Below are positions 1-6,869 of a stretch of 64,000 bases of DNA, one piece after another. The DNA comes from Clostridium thermarum. GTDB taxonomy: Bacteria > Bacillota > Clostridia > Clostridiales > Clostridiaceae. Under the pieces are notes generated by a model. The model searched no databases. It saw only the letters and a list, made by a program, of their open reading frames with translations, and was not told where the DNA came from. Both the position numbers and the translations under genes were made by a program. The stretch is taken from NCBI RefSeq assembly GCF_006351925.1, contig NZ_CP040924.1:800501-864500 (forward strand), in the 5' to 3' direction. Position 1 is the first letter of the stretch. Every line of letters starts with the position of its first letter.

Positions 1-282
1 GTTACTACCTTGGACATGGCAAAGAGACTGCTGGACTATGGCTATCATCCGCCAACCATATACTTCCCGCTTATTGTGGATAGTGCCATAATGGTGGAAC
101 CCACAGAAACAGAAAGCCTGGAAACTATAGATGCCTTTATTGAAGCTATGATTAAAATATCTCAGGAGGCAAGAGAGGATCCGGAAGTTCTGAAAACTGC
201 ACCCCACAATACTGTAGTGCGTAGGCTTGATGAGGTGAGGGCGGCAAGGATACCGATACTGAGATGGCGGAAGAATACTTGA
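1..282 (+). CDS. gcvPB: glycine dehydrogenase (decarboxylating) subunit 2, C-terminal part
   Basis: The reading frame is open from base 1 and encodes the last 93 residues of the PLP-dependent P-protein beta subunit of the glycine cleavage system, which decarboxylates glycine and passes the aminomethyl group to lipoyl-H protein. The tail [20 protein letters not shown], followed by an [14 protein letters not shown] stretch and a run ending in [22 protein letters not shown], is the usual end of this subunit in organisms with a split P-protein. The 5' part lies outside the window. The dihydrolipoyl dehydrogenase that completes the cycle follows 77 bases later, so the two are probably the distal end of one gcv operon. 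The gap contains short degenerate repeats of the type AATTGACAATTGACA. Confidence 0.9.
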   Translation, partial: VTTLDMAKRLLDYGYHPPTIYFPLIVDSAIMVEPTETESLETIDAFIEAMIKISQEAREDPEVLKTAPHNTVVRRLDEVRAARIPILRWRKNT

Positions 283-359
283 AAATTGACAATTGACATT
301 TGACAGCTGATATAAAGTATTCTTTTAAATAATAGATTTCACAAAGAGTAGGTGAATTA

Positions 360-1778
360 ATGGATAAGAGTATAATTATCATCGGAGGAGGGCCGGCGGG
401 ATATACGGCTGCTATTAGGGCAGCTCAGTTAGGGGCTAAAGTTACCCTTGTTGAAAAGGATGAATTGGGGGGGACCTGTTTAAACCGTGGATGTATTCCA
501 ACAAAAGCATTGTATAGAACTGCAGAAATAGTAAATACCCTGAGAAATGTTGATCAGTTTGGGATAAGGGTTGAAGGGTATGGCATTGATGTAAATAAAA
601 TCCAAGAAAGAAAAAGAACCATTGTTAAGCAACTAGTGTCCGGAATTCAACAGCTTTTAAAAGCCAATAAGGTTGAGGTGGTTAAAGGAAGGGCCCAGTT
701 TAAGAATGAAAGTACCGTAACAGTCATAAAGGATGATGGAAGCGAGGAAGAATTAAGGGGAAATGACATAATCATAGCCTCCGGATCCAAGCCAATGCTT
801 CCGCCTATCCCTGGAGCTAACTTAGAAGGGATAATGCTAAGTGATGACATTCTGGATTTTACTGAAGTGCCAAAAAGCCTTGCTGTGATAGGAGGTGGGG
901 TTATTGGCATGGAGTTTGCGGCCATTTTTAATGCACTGGGAACAAAGGTCACTGTTGTGGAATATATGCCCAGTATTTTGCCTATGGCCGATTCAGATAT
1001 TATTAAGAGATTCACAGCTATACAGAAGAAAAAGGGGATGGAGATATTTGCTTCAACTAAAGTCATTGGTATTGAAAAGTCGGAGTATGAATATATCCTA
1101 AACTGTGAAACAAAAAAGAGCACAACTAAAATAGCTGCGGAAAAAGTGCTGCTTTCCGTTGGACGTGTACCTCTGATAGAAGAATTAAACTTGCAGGCTG
1201 CCGGTATAGGCTTTGATAGAAAAGGGGTGGAGGTAGACAGTAACTTCAGAACCAATGTAAAAGGCATATATGCCATTGGTGATATCAATGGGAAGGCAAT
1301 GTTAGCCCATGCCGCCGCCCATCAGGGAATAAAAGCAGCTGAGCATATTGTAATAGGAAGAGAATCGGATGATAAAAGTGTAGTACCTTCCTGTATATTT
1401 ACTTTCCCTGAAATAGCTTCCGTTGGTATTACTGAAGAAATGGCTAAGGAGCAGGGGATAAACTATAAGATGGGTAAATTTCTTTTCGGTGCAAATGGGA
1501 AGGCCCTTACCCTAGGAGAACCGGAAGGTATGGTAAAGGTTATATCGAAAGCCAGGGATGAAGTGGAAGGCGAAAAAATAGAGGAGATCATAGGAATTCA
1601 TATAATGGGGCCTCATGCCTCAGATATAATACATGAAGGCACACTGGTGGTAAGTACTGGCTTAAGGGTTGAGGATGTAATAGAGACCATGCATGCACAT
1701 CCTACCTTGGCAGAAGCCTTTTCAGAGGCTGTGATGGCTATAAAGGGCCAATCCATACATCAGGTGAATAGGGGATAA
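360..1778 (+). CDS. lpdA: dihydrolipoyl dehydrogenase (L-protein)
   Basis: This 472-residue flavoprotein reoxidises dihydrolipoyl groups with NAD+. The N-terminus carries the FAD dinucleotide-binding motif GGGPAGYTAA, followed by the redox-active disulfide pair Cys40 and Cys45 in GGTCLNRGCIPTK. A second glycine-rich motif, GGGVIGMEFA, near residue 180 binds NAD+, and IYAIGD near 305 is the second FAD motif. The C-terminal dimerisation domain ends with HAHPTLAEAFSEA (about 445-457), which supplies the catalytic His-Glu pair. There is no lipoyl domain at the N-terminus. Placement directly after gcvPB points to service in the glycine cleavage system, although a shared role with another lipoyl complex cannot be excluded. 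AGGTGAATT provides a ribosome binding site just before the ATG. Confidence 0.95.
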   Translation: MDKSIIIIGGGPAGYTAAIRAAQLGAKVTLVEKDELGGTCLNRGCIPTKALYRTAEIVNTLRNVDQFGIRVEGYGIDVNKIQERKRTIVKQLVSGIQQLLKANKVEVVKGRAQFKNESTVTVIKDDGSEEELRGNDIIIASGSKPMLPPIPGANLEGIMLSDDILDFTEVPKSLAVIGGGVIGMEFAAIFNALGTKVTVVEYMPSILPMADSDIIKRFTAIQKKKGMEIFASTKVIGIEKSEYEYILNCETKKSTTKIAAEKVLLSVGRVPLIEELNLQAAGIGFDRKGVEVDSNFRTNVKGIYAIGDINGKAMLAHAAAHQGIKAAEHIVIGRESDDKSVVPSCIFTFPEIASVGITEEMAKEQGINYKMGKFLFGANGKALTLGEPEGMVKVISKARDEVEGEKIEEIIGIHIMGPHASDIIHEGTLVVSTGLRVEDVIETMHAHPTLAEAFSEAVMAIKGQSIHQVNRG

Positions 1779-1782
1779 TGTT

Positions 1783-1812
1783 AAAGGAGTAGTCTGTGGA
1801 GACTACTCCTTT
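1783..1812 (+). terminator. hairpin terminator after lpdA
   Basis: AAAGGAGTAGTCT and AGACTACTCCTTT form a perfect 13-bp stem with a 4-base loop five bases after the lpdA stop codon. The trailing T-run is only the CCTTT of the stem itself, so efficiency is uncertain. Confidence 0.7.
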
Positions 1813-1862
1813 AATAGAAGTCGAAAAAAAATATAAATATTTTATTAACAAAAAATTAGTAA

Positions 1863-1880
1863 TTGTTAATAAAATAACAA
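1863..1880. promoter_or_regulatory. Rex-like operator 1
   Basis: TTGTTAATAAAATAACAA is an 18-base palindrome that closely fits the known Rex operator TTGTTAA-N4-TTAACAA: the outer 6 bases of each arm are perfect and only one of the seventh positions differs. Rex is a redox repressor that leaves DNA when NADH/NAD+ rises. The site is 292 bases upstream of rnfD, whose product complex reduces NAD+ with ferredoxin, so the match makes physiological sense. Direct control is inferred. Confidence 0.5.
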
Positions 1881-1951
1881 AATATATGTCTGTTAAAATG
1901 TTGCTATCCATTGAATTTACATGATTTTATCTGATTTTACTTAAAGTTTAA

Positions 1952-1969
1952 TTGTTAATTTGGTAACTA
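1952..1969. promoter_or_regulatory. Rex-like operator 2 (weaker)
   Basis: TTGTTAATTTGGTAACTA has a perfect left Rex half-site and a right half-site with one mismatch (TAACTA for TAACAA). The centre is 89 bases downstream of the first site, between it and the presumed rnf promoter. Confidence 0.35.
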
Positions 1970-2171
1970 TCAGACAAAAAATAGCTGATAAAGAGGTAAT
2001 ATATACCATTATTTGACATACCATTTAGCCTGATTTCACGATATAATATGATTGGGAGTAAACCGTTTCATTCATTTACAGTACATAACAGCATAGTTTA
2101 CTCACCGATTATGCTAAAATACTAGCACAAAATTACAGCATTTAAAATTTAACAAAGAGGTGAATTAACAG

Positions 2172-2996
2172 ATGATCGACGTATTAATAGCCTTACTGCC
2201 GGTAATCGTGGCAGGTACGTATTTTTACGGATTCTCAACTTTAGGAGTTATAGCGGTTGGTGCGGTAGCCAGCGTTATAGCCGAGGCAGTATTCAATGTA
2301 ATAGTAAAAAGAAAACAGACTATTAAAGATTTAAGCGCTGTAGTAACAGGGATAATTGTAGCCCTTATTCTGCCACCTTTTATTCCGCTATGGGTTGCAG
2401 CAGTAGGTTCAATATTTGCTACAGTTGTTGTTAAGTTGTTCTTTGGTGGGCTTGGAAACAATTTTATGAATCCGGCAGGAGCTGCAAAAGCTTTTATCAT
2501 AGCTTCATGGGCAGCAGCTATGATAAAGCCATCAGATTTTTCTGCTGAGAGAACTGCACCGGTATTTGACTCAAAATTGTTGTCTATGGTAATTGGACAA
2601 GTAAAAGGAAATATGGGGGAAGTATCAATAGCTGCAATATTACTGGGTGGACTATATTTAGTTATAAGAAGAAAGATTTCTATAGTTACCCCGTTAGTTG
2701 CAATATTATCTTCAGCTGCCATGGCGGCACTATTAGGCTATGATGTACAATCTAAATTACTGGTTGGATCACTATTCTTTGCTGCGGTGTTTATGGCTAC
2801 AGAGCCACATACTACACCTAAAAGTGCTTTAGGACAAGCTATATTTGGCTTAGGTTTTGGAATAGTATCCATGATAATTATGATTTTAGGATATAATTCT
2901 GAGGGACCATATTATGCAGTAATAATCTTAAACTTATTTACTCCGGTTATAGACCACTTTACTTCCAAGAAAACAGTAAAGGAGGCTGCTAAGTAA
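2172..2996 (+). CDS. rnfD: Rnf complex membrane subunit D (short, divergent)
   Basis: A polytopic membrane subunit of the ion-translocating ferredoxin:NAD+ oxidoreductase. Family hallmarks include IKDLSAVVTGIIVALILPP near residue 55 and FFGGLGNNFMNPAGAAKAF near 95, and the downstream genes are rnfG, E, A and B. Two features are odd. First, the protein starts at MIDVLIALLPVIVAG: an in-frame TAA lies two codons upstream, so the cytoplasmic N-terminus of about 25-40 residues carrying an SPHI-type motif in typical RnfD is absent. Second, the site of covalent FMN attachment, normally a D-x-x-S-x-A-T pattern, reads DFSAERT here: Asp and Thr keep their spacing but the conserved Ser and Ala are lost. 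At 274 residues it is shorter than the usual 310-350. The start is supported by AAAGAGGTGA. Confidence 0.85.
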   Translation: MIDVLIALLPVIVAGTYFYGFSTLGVIAVGAVASVIAEAVFNVIVKRKQTIKDLSAVVTGIIVALILPPFIPLWVAAVGSIFATVVVKLFFGGLGNNFMNPAGAAKAFIIASWAAAMIKPSDFSAERTAPVFDSKLLSMVIGQVKGNMGEVSIAAILLGGLYLVIRRKISIVTPLVAILSSAAMAALLGYDVQSKLLVGSLFFAAVFMATEPHTTPKSALGQAIFGLGFGIVSMIIMILGYNSEGPYYAVIILNLFTPVIDHFTSKKTVKEAAK

Positions 2997-3700
2997 TGCG
3001 GGAAAATTTAAAACTAGGTTTGATTTTATTTATAATAACAGCTCTTTCTGGACTTTCAATAGGATTTGTCAACGACCTTACAGCAGAAACCATAGCTGAG
3101 AACAAGGCGATTTCCTCAAGCGACTTAGCTGAGCTTTTGCCTGGAGCAACAGGCAAAACTGTTCTTGAGGTTCCTAGCGGTGATGAGTCTGAAAAGACAA
3201 AGGTGGAGGAAGCTTTTGAGGTTCAGGGGGATAGCGAAGTACTGGGACATATAATCAAGGTTACGACAACTGGCTTCCATGGGAATATAGAAATGTTTGT
3301 TGCTATTTCTAAAGAAGATAAGTTGTCTGGAATAAAAGTAATTGGACATTCTGAAACACCTGGTCTGGGAGCAAAAATAGTTGAGGAAAAGTTTAGAAGT
3401 GGGTTTGTGAGTAAGCCTGTAGAAAAGGGCATTTCTATAGTTAAAGGGCAAGCTTCTGCCGAAAACGAAGTTGATGCAATAAGCGGTGCTACAGTATCTT
3501 CAAGAGCTGTAGGAACAGGAGTTAATACTGCAATTTCTTACTATATGAAAACTATAAAGGGCGTTGATTTTGAATTGGAAGAAACCGATGGAACCTCCGG
3601 TGCTAGCGAATCAGATGCTACTTCTGGCGCCAGTGGCTCTGATGCAGCTTCGGGTGCAAGTGAAGCAGCATCAGATGGAACCTCTGGTGCAAGTGAGTGA
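2996..3700 (+). CDS. rnfG: Rnf complex FMN-binding subunit G
   Basis: RnfG is anchored by one N-terminal transmembrane helix (about residues 7-27) and exposes an FMN-binding domain outside. The flavin attachment motif DAISGATVSS, near residue 158, is canonical, with Thr as the acceptor that ApbE-type flavin transferase modifies. GHSETPGLGAKI near 120 is another family hallmark. The ATG overlaps the rnfD stop by one base (TAATG), indicating translational coupling. The last 35 residues after the FMN domain are a low-complexity tail built of TSGAS/ASGAS/SGASE units, visible in the DNA as degenerate repeats of GGTGCAAGTGA-like sequence between about 3590 and 3700. Such a tail is not part of the core family and may be variable in length. 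Confidence 0.92.
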   Translation: MRENLKLGLILFIITALSGLSIGFVNDLTAETIAENKAISSSDLAELLPGATGKTVLEVPSGDESEKTKVEEAFEVQGDSEVLGHIIKVTTTGFHGNIEMFVAISKEDKLSGIKVIGHSETPGLGAKIVEEKFRSGFVSKPVEKGISIVKGQASAENEVDAISGATVSSRAVGTGVNTAISYYMKTIKGVDFELEETDGTSGASESDATSGASGSDAASGASEAASDGTSGASE

Positions 3701-3728
3701 CAAAAGCTTTGAGAAAAGGAGTGGAAAA

Positions 3729-4409
3729 ATGAATAAGTTAGTTGAGAGATTTAAGAATGGATTAATCACCGAAAACCCAACTTTTGTTCAGGTTTTAGCC
3801 ATGTGTCCAACTCTAGCGGTTACAACCTCTGCGGAAAATGCATTAGGTATGGGCTTAGCTACAATGGTAGTTTTAATATTTTCAAATGCAATGATTTCAG
3901 CACTGAGAAAGGTTATACCGGATAAAATTAGAATTCCCGGATATATAGTAATAATCGCATCCTTAGTTACTGTGGTTCAAATGTTAATGGAGGGCTATGT
4001 ACCGGCCTTATATAAATCTCTTGGTATATTTATACCCTTGATAGTTGTTAACTGTATTATATTAGGTAGAGCAGAAGCCTATGCTAACAGAAATCCTATC
4101 TTACCAGCAATTTTTGATGCTATAGGAATGGGATTAGGCTTTACTGCAGGCTTACTTGCTGTAGGTACCATAAGAGAAATTCTGGGTGCAGGTACCTTCT
4201 TTGGAACTCAGGTTATGCCTGAAGCATACAAACCGGCATCAATTATGATATTGGCACCGGGAGCCTTCTTTACTCTTGGAACACTAATGGCTGTAATCAA
4301 TTATGTGAACATTAAAAAGGCGAAGAAAGCCGGGACTAAAGCTAAAACTTTAGATCATAACTGTTCGAGCTGCAGCATGGCATCTCAGTGCCATGGAAAC
4401 AACGTGTAA
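3729..4409 (+). CDS. rnfE: Rnf complex membrane subunit E
   Basis: A 226-residue integral membrane subunit of the Rnf complex. It starts MNKLVERFKNGLITENPTFV and contains LAMCPTLAVTTSAENALGMG and IPLIVVNCIILGRAEAYA, each with a conserved membrane cysteine; in the Rnf/Nqr family these Cys of RnfE and RnfA hold an intramembrane iron-sulfur cluster. Six transmembrane segments are apparent. The C-terminus carries an extra short Cys-rich tail, CSSCSMASQCHGNNV, with three cysteines and a histidine, commonly seen in clostridial RnfE. The frame is open upstream, but AAAGGAGTGG immediately before the ATG at 3729 fixes this start. Confidence 0.92.
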   Translation: MNKLVERFKNGLITENPTFVQVLAMCPTLAVTTSAENALGMGLATMVVLIFSNAMISALRKVIPDKIRIPGYIVIIASLVTVVQMLMEGYVPALYKSLGIFIPLIVVNCIILGRAEAYANRNPILPAIFDAIGMGLGFTAGLLAVGTIREILGAGTFFGTQVMPEAYKPASIMILAPGAFFTLGTLMAVINYVNIKKAKKAGTKAKTLDHNCSSCSMASQCHGNNV

Positions 4410-4424
4410 GGGAGGTACATTAGT

Positions 4425-5003
4425 ATGGAGATATTTTTGATTTTTATAAGTGGCATATTCATCAATAACTATGTGCTTTCTAAATTTTTGGGCATATGCT
4501 CCTTTCTTGGGGTTTCCAAAAAGAAAGAAGCAGCCATTGGTATGGGATTAGCTGTTACCTTTGTTATGATAATAGCTTCCTTAATGACCTATATAGTTAA
4601 TACCTTTATATTGATTCCTTTGAAATTGGAATACTTATCAACAATAGCTTTCATTCTTGTTATAGCTGCCTTGGTGCAGTTTGTTGAAATGGTTATAAAG
4701 AAATATTCACCTGGCTTGTATAAGGCTCTGGGAATATATCTTCCACTTATTACAACAAACTGTGCTGTTTTAGGTATGACCATGTTAAATGTTCAGGAAT
4801 CATATAATTTACTGGAATCAGTAGCTAACGGAATTGCCTCTGCTCTTGGATTTATGCTTGCTATAGTACTTATGTCCTTTATCAGACAGAACGTAGACAG
4901 CAATGAAAATATACCGGAAACACTCAGAGGACTTCCAATAACCCTTTTTACAGCCTGTCTCATGTCCATAGCATTTTTGGGCTTCCAAGGACTAATAAGA
5001 TAG
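4425..5003 (+). CDS. rnfA: Rnf complex membrane subunit A
   Basis: A 192-residue polytopic membrane protein homologous to RnfE but inserted in the opposite orientation. Key segments are INNYVLSKFLGICSFLGVSK, with one conserved cysteine, and LGIYLPLITTNCAVLGM, with the other; these mirror the RnfE cysteines and together are thought to coordinate the [2Fe-2S] centre inside the membrane. It lies 15 bases after rnfE behind GGGAGG, and 20 bases before rnfB, in the usual E-A-B order. Length and ends are normal. Confidence 0.93.
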   Translation: MEIFLIFISGIFINNYVLSKFLGICSFLGVSKKKEAAIGMGLAVTFVMIIASLMTYIVNTFILIPLKLEYLSTIAFILVIAALVQFVEMVIKKYSPGLYKALGIYLPLITTNCAVLGMTMLNVQESYNLLESVANGIASALGFMLAIVLMSFIRQNVDSNENIPETLRGLPITLFTACLMSIAFLGFQGLIR

Positions 5004-5023
5004 GTAAGGGGAGGTAGAGCGTT

Positions 5024-5851
5024 ATGGATTACATGAATATATTAAGTGCTGTTCTAAGCTTAGGGTTTTTAGGTTTACTCTTCGGTGTTCTGCTGGGCTA
5101 TGCCGCAAAGAAATTTCACGTTGAAATGGATGAAAGAATACCAAAGATAAGAGAAGTACTGCCAGGAGCCAACTGTGGTGGCTGCGGTTATGCAGGTTGT
5201 GAGGCCTATGCAACTGCAATAGTAGAAGAAGGAGCACCATTAACTGCCTGTACCGTAGGTGGTGCTGCCTGTGCTTCAAAAATAGCTGAGATTATGGGAG
5301 CTCAAATAGGAGAAGTTGCAGTGGAGGTGGCTAAGAAAGTTGCCTTTGTTAAATGCAGCGGCAATTGTTCTTCCAGAAAGATAAAAGCGGACTTGCAGGG
5401 AGTAACTACCTGTAAGGAAGCTGCGGCTCTGGAAGGTCTGGCAGGCTGTTCATACGGCTGTTTTGGCTGCGGTGACTGCGTGAAGGCTTGTAAGTTCGGT
5501 GCCATAGCTGTAGTTGATGGGGTGGCAGTGGTTGACGAAGTAAAATGCGTAAATTGTGGAGCTTGTATAAAAGCTTGTCCTCAGAATCTTATTGAATCAG
5601 TGCCAATGGATAATGCTTATAGAGTGGCATGTAATTCAAAGGATATTGGTAAGACTACAAGAGAAAATTGCTCAAAGGGATGTATTGCTTGTAGAATATG
5701 TGAAAAGAATTGTCCTGTACAGGCAATTGCTGTGGACAATAATATAGCTTCTGTGGATTATACTAAGTGTACAAACTGTGGTCTGTGTGCTTTCAAATGT
5801 CCTGTTAAGGTAATTACCGGAATACAGATTAAACAACCAGAAATGGTATAA
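5024..5851 (+). CDS. rnfB: Rnf complex iron-sulfur subunit B
   Basis: RnfB is the cytoplasmic electron entry subunit that accepts electrons from reduced ferredoxin. One N-terminal transmembrane helix (about 4-27) is followed by a Fe-S domain with NCGGCGYAGC and a further Cys at about residue 75. Four [4Fe-4S] ferredoxin motifs then follow: CFGCGDCVKAC, CVNCGACIKAC, CIACRICEKNC and CTNCGLCAFKC, with associated proline-following cysteines. In total about 20 cysteines are in cluster motifs, a normal clostridial RnfB. It is the last gene of the operon and is closed by a strong terminator. With rnfC missing locally, the NAD(H)-binding partner has to be encoded elsewhere. Confidence 0.93.
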   Translation: MDYMNILSAVLSLGFLGLLFGVLLGYAAKKFHVEMDERIPKIREVLPGANCGGCGYAGCEAYATAIVEEGAPLTACTVGGAACASKIAEIMGAQIGEVAVEVAKKVAFVKCSGNCSSRKIKADLQGVTTCKEAAALEGLAGCSYGCFGCGDCVKACKFGAIAVVDGVAVVDEVKCVNCGACIKACPQNLIESVPMDNAYRVACNSKDIGKTTRENCSKGCIACRICEKNCPVQAIAVDNNIASVDYTKCTNCGLCAFKCPVKVITGIQIKQPEMV

Positions 5852-5854
5852 AAG

Positions 5855-5889
5855 AGAATGAGGGCTATCATAGCCCTCATTCTTTTTTT
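5855..5889 (+). terminator. rnf operon terminator
   Basis: A perfect 13-bp stem, AGAATGAGGGCTA pairing with TAGCCCTCATTCT, has a 3-base loop and runs into seven T residues. It begins three bases after the rnfB stop codon. The A-rich left flank also makes it usable for the converging gene on the minus strand. Confidence 0.93.
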
Positions 5890-5891
5890 GC

Positions 5892-6173
5892 TTAGTATCT
5901 GCCTCTTCCGCAGCCAGCGCAGGATAAGAAGAATAATGCGATTATGAATAATACTCCGTTTCCTATTACGTCATTTCCTTTGCCTTTTCTGTCGCAATCA
6001 TCATAGTCATCGTCCTTGTCAAATCCGAAGCCTTTTCCATGCTTTGAGAATTGAAGAACTATAAGAATTAGTATGATAAGGGTTGGGAAATCGCAGATAC
6101 AATTCTTATCACCTGTGTATGGCATGCAAACGGGTTTTGGTTCACACATAGGTCTACAATGACATCTACTCAT
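5892..6173 (-). CDS. small Cys-rich membrane protein, unknown
   Basis: A 93-residue protein that I do not recognise by name. The N-terminal 27 residues are rich in Cys and His/Arg (MSRCHCRPMCEPKPVC, then CIC). A hydrophobic segment TLIILILIVLQF follows, then a charged stretch of Asp/Lys/Gly (FDKDDDYDDCDRKGKG), a second hydrophobic segment GVLFIIALFFLSCAGC and a terminal GRGRY. It resembles the small, glycine-ending membrane proteins common in spore formers, but a sporulation role is only a guess. The start is supported by GAAAGGTGG on the minus strand, seven bases before the ATG. The gene stands alone between the rnf terminator and the ileS leader. Confidence 0.6.
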   Translation of the reverse strand: MSRCHCRPMCEPKPVCMPYTGDKNCICDFPTLIILILIVLQFSKHGKGFGFDKDDDYDDCDRKGKGNDVIGNGVLFIIALFFLSCAGCGRGRY

Positions 6174-6355
6174 TTTTTAATCCACCTTTCAAATAAGTTT
6201 TATTTTTTATTATCTTGCAGCAATTTATGGCATGTATCAACTGTGCCGTACGTTACACAGTCAACAGAATGCCGGTTTTCTTTGGATTCTAATATATCAT
6301 ATGATTTCTGTACAAATTTGCTACTAGTGATTTATTTGAATTAAAATAAAAATTC

Positions 6356-6398
6356 GCATATGAAAGAAATTGCGTTGTGACGCAATTTTCTTATATGC
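6356..6398. repeat. imperfect inverted repeat upstream of the ileS promoter
   Basis: GCATATGAAAGAAATTGCG (6356-6374) and CGCAATTTTCTTATATGC (6381-6398) pair along nearly their whole length around a TTGTGA loop. The hairpin lies between two divergent genes and ends 20 bases before the ileS promoter, so it terminates no annotated gene on either strand. It may be a protein-binding palindrome or the end of an unrecognised small transcript. Confidence 0.5.
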
Positions 6399-6417
6399 CT
6401 TACTATATCAAAAGTAA

Positions 6418-6446
6418 TTGACAATAATCGCTAACTGTACTATAAT
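6418..6446 (+). promoter_or_regulatory. sigma-A promoter of ileS
   Basis: TTGACA and TATAAT, both perfect, are separated by exactly 17 bases. Transcription should start near 6453, at the 5' end of the T-box leader. Confidence 0.85.
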
Positions 6447-6452
6447 CTAAGA

Positions 6453-6728
6453 TAGCCGAAATGCTGTGAAGCGGATAAGTACTTAAGCAGAGAGCTTAAA
6501 GAGAGTGGCGGTTGGTGGAAAGCCATAGCGAACGTTTAAGGAAAATCACCGTGGAGCTGATAGCTGAAATAGTGTTTCATAATACTGAGTAAGCGAGTCC
6601 GTAAGCCTACGTTACAGGATAGAGTATAGACTGGAATTAAGCTTTATTGATTCTGAATATGTACTTGATTTGTGTACTTTAGAGGTGGTATTGCGAATAT
6701 AACTTCGTCCTGTAGGGCGAAGTTTTTT
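6453..6728 (+). ncRNA. T-box leader of ileS (specifier AUC, isoleucine)
   Basis: This 5' leader senses uncharged tRNA-Ile and lets transcription read into ileS. Stem I begins near 6471 (GCGG) with the AGTA motif beside it and a distal loop around GGTTGGTGGAAAGCC. On the 3' side of the specifier loop the bases 6545-6547 read ATC, followed by A and then CCGT, which pairs with GCGG. The same geometry occurs in the metG leader, with ATG in this position. The conserved T-box sequence AGAGGTGGTATTGCG is at 6681-6695. AACTTCGTCC and GGGCGAAGTT (6701-6724) plus six T form the competing terminator. Confidence 0.92.
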
Positions 6729-6869
6729 ATTTACTTATAGAGTTTAAAACAATACATATAAATACTCTCACTTTTAATGAGTTTTTAATAACATAATTTG
6801 GTTATACTAGTATATAATTCATTAATATCTGAAAAGTAGACTATACAATGGAAGGAAAGGGGAAACAAG

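Larger units (their letters stand above)
1813..2171 (+). other. regulatory intergenic region upstream of rnfD
   Basis: This 359-base, very AT-rich stretch has no plausible gene; in particular there is no trace of rnfC. It contains two Rex-like operators (1863-1880 and 1952-1969), a TTGACA at 2013-2018 and a TATAAT at 2042-2047. Those two hexamers are 23 bases apart, too far for a normal sigma-A pair, so the promoter remains uncertain. Further down, GAGTAAAC (2056-2063) and GTTTACTC (2096-2103) form a perfect 8-bp inverted repeat enclosing 32 bases, probably a hairpin in the leader RNA. AAAGAGGTGA just before 2172 is the rnfD ribosome binding site. Confidence 0.5.

Noticed and set aside
647..1288. 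Long minus-strand reading frame opposite lpdA and similar ones opposite rnfD, asnS and others
   Set aside because: These are shadows of real genes: they lie wholly opposite strongly supported coding regions, have no ribosome binding site and no family resemblance.
2013..2047. TTGACA and TATAAT as the rnf promoter
   Set aside because: The hexamers are individually perfect but 23 bases apart; a normal spacing is 16-18, so no promoter is claimed.
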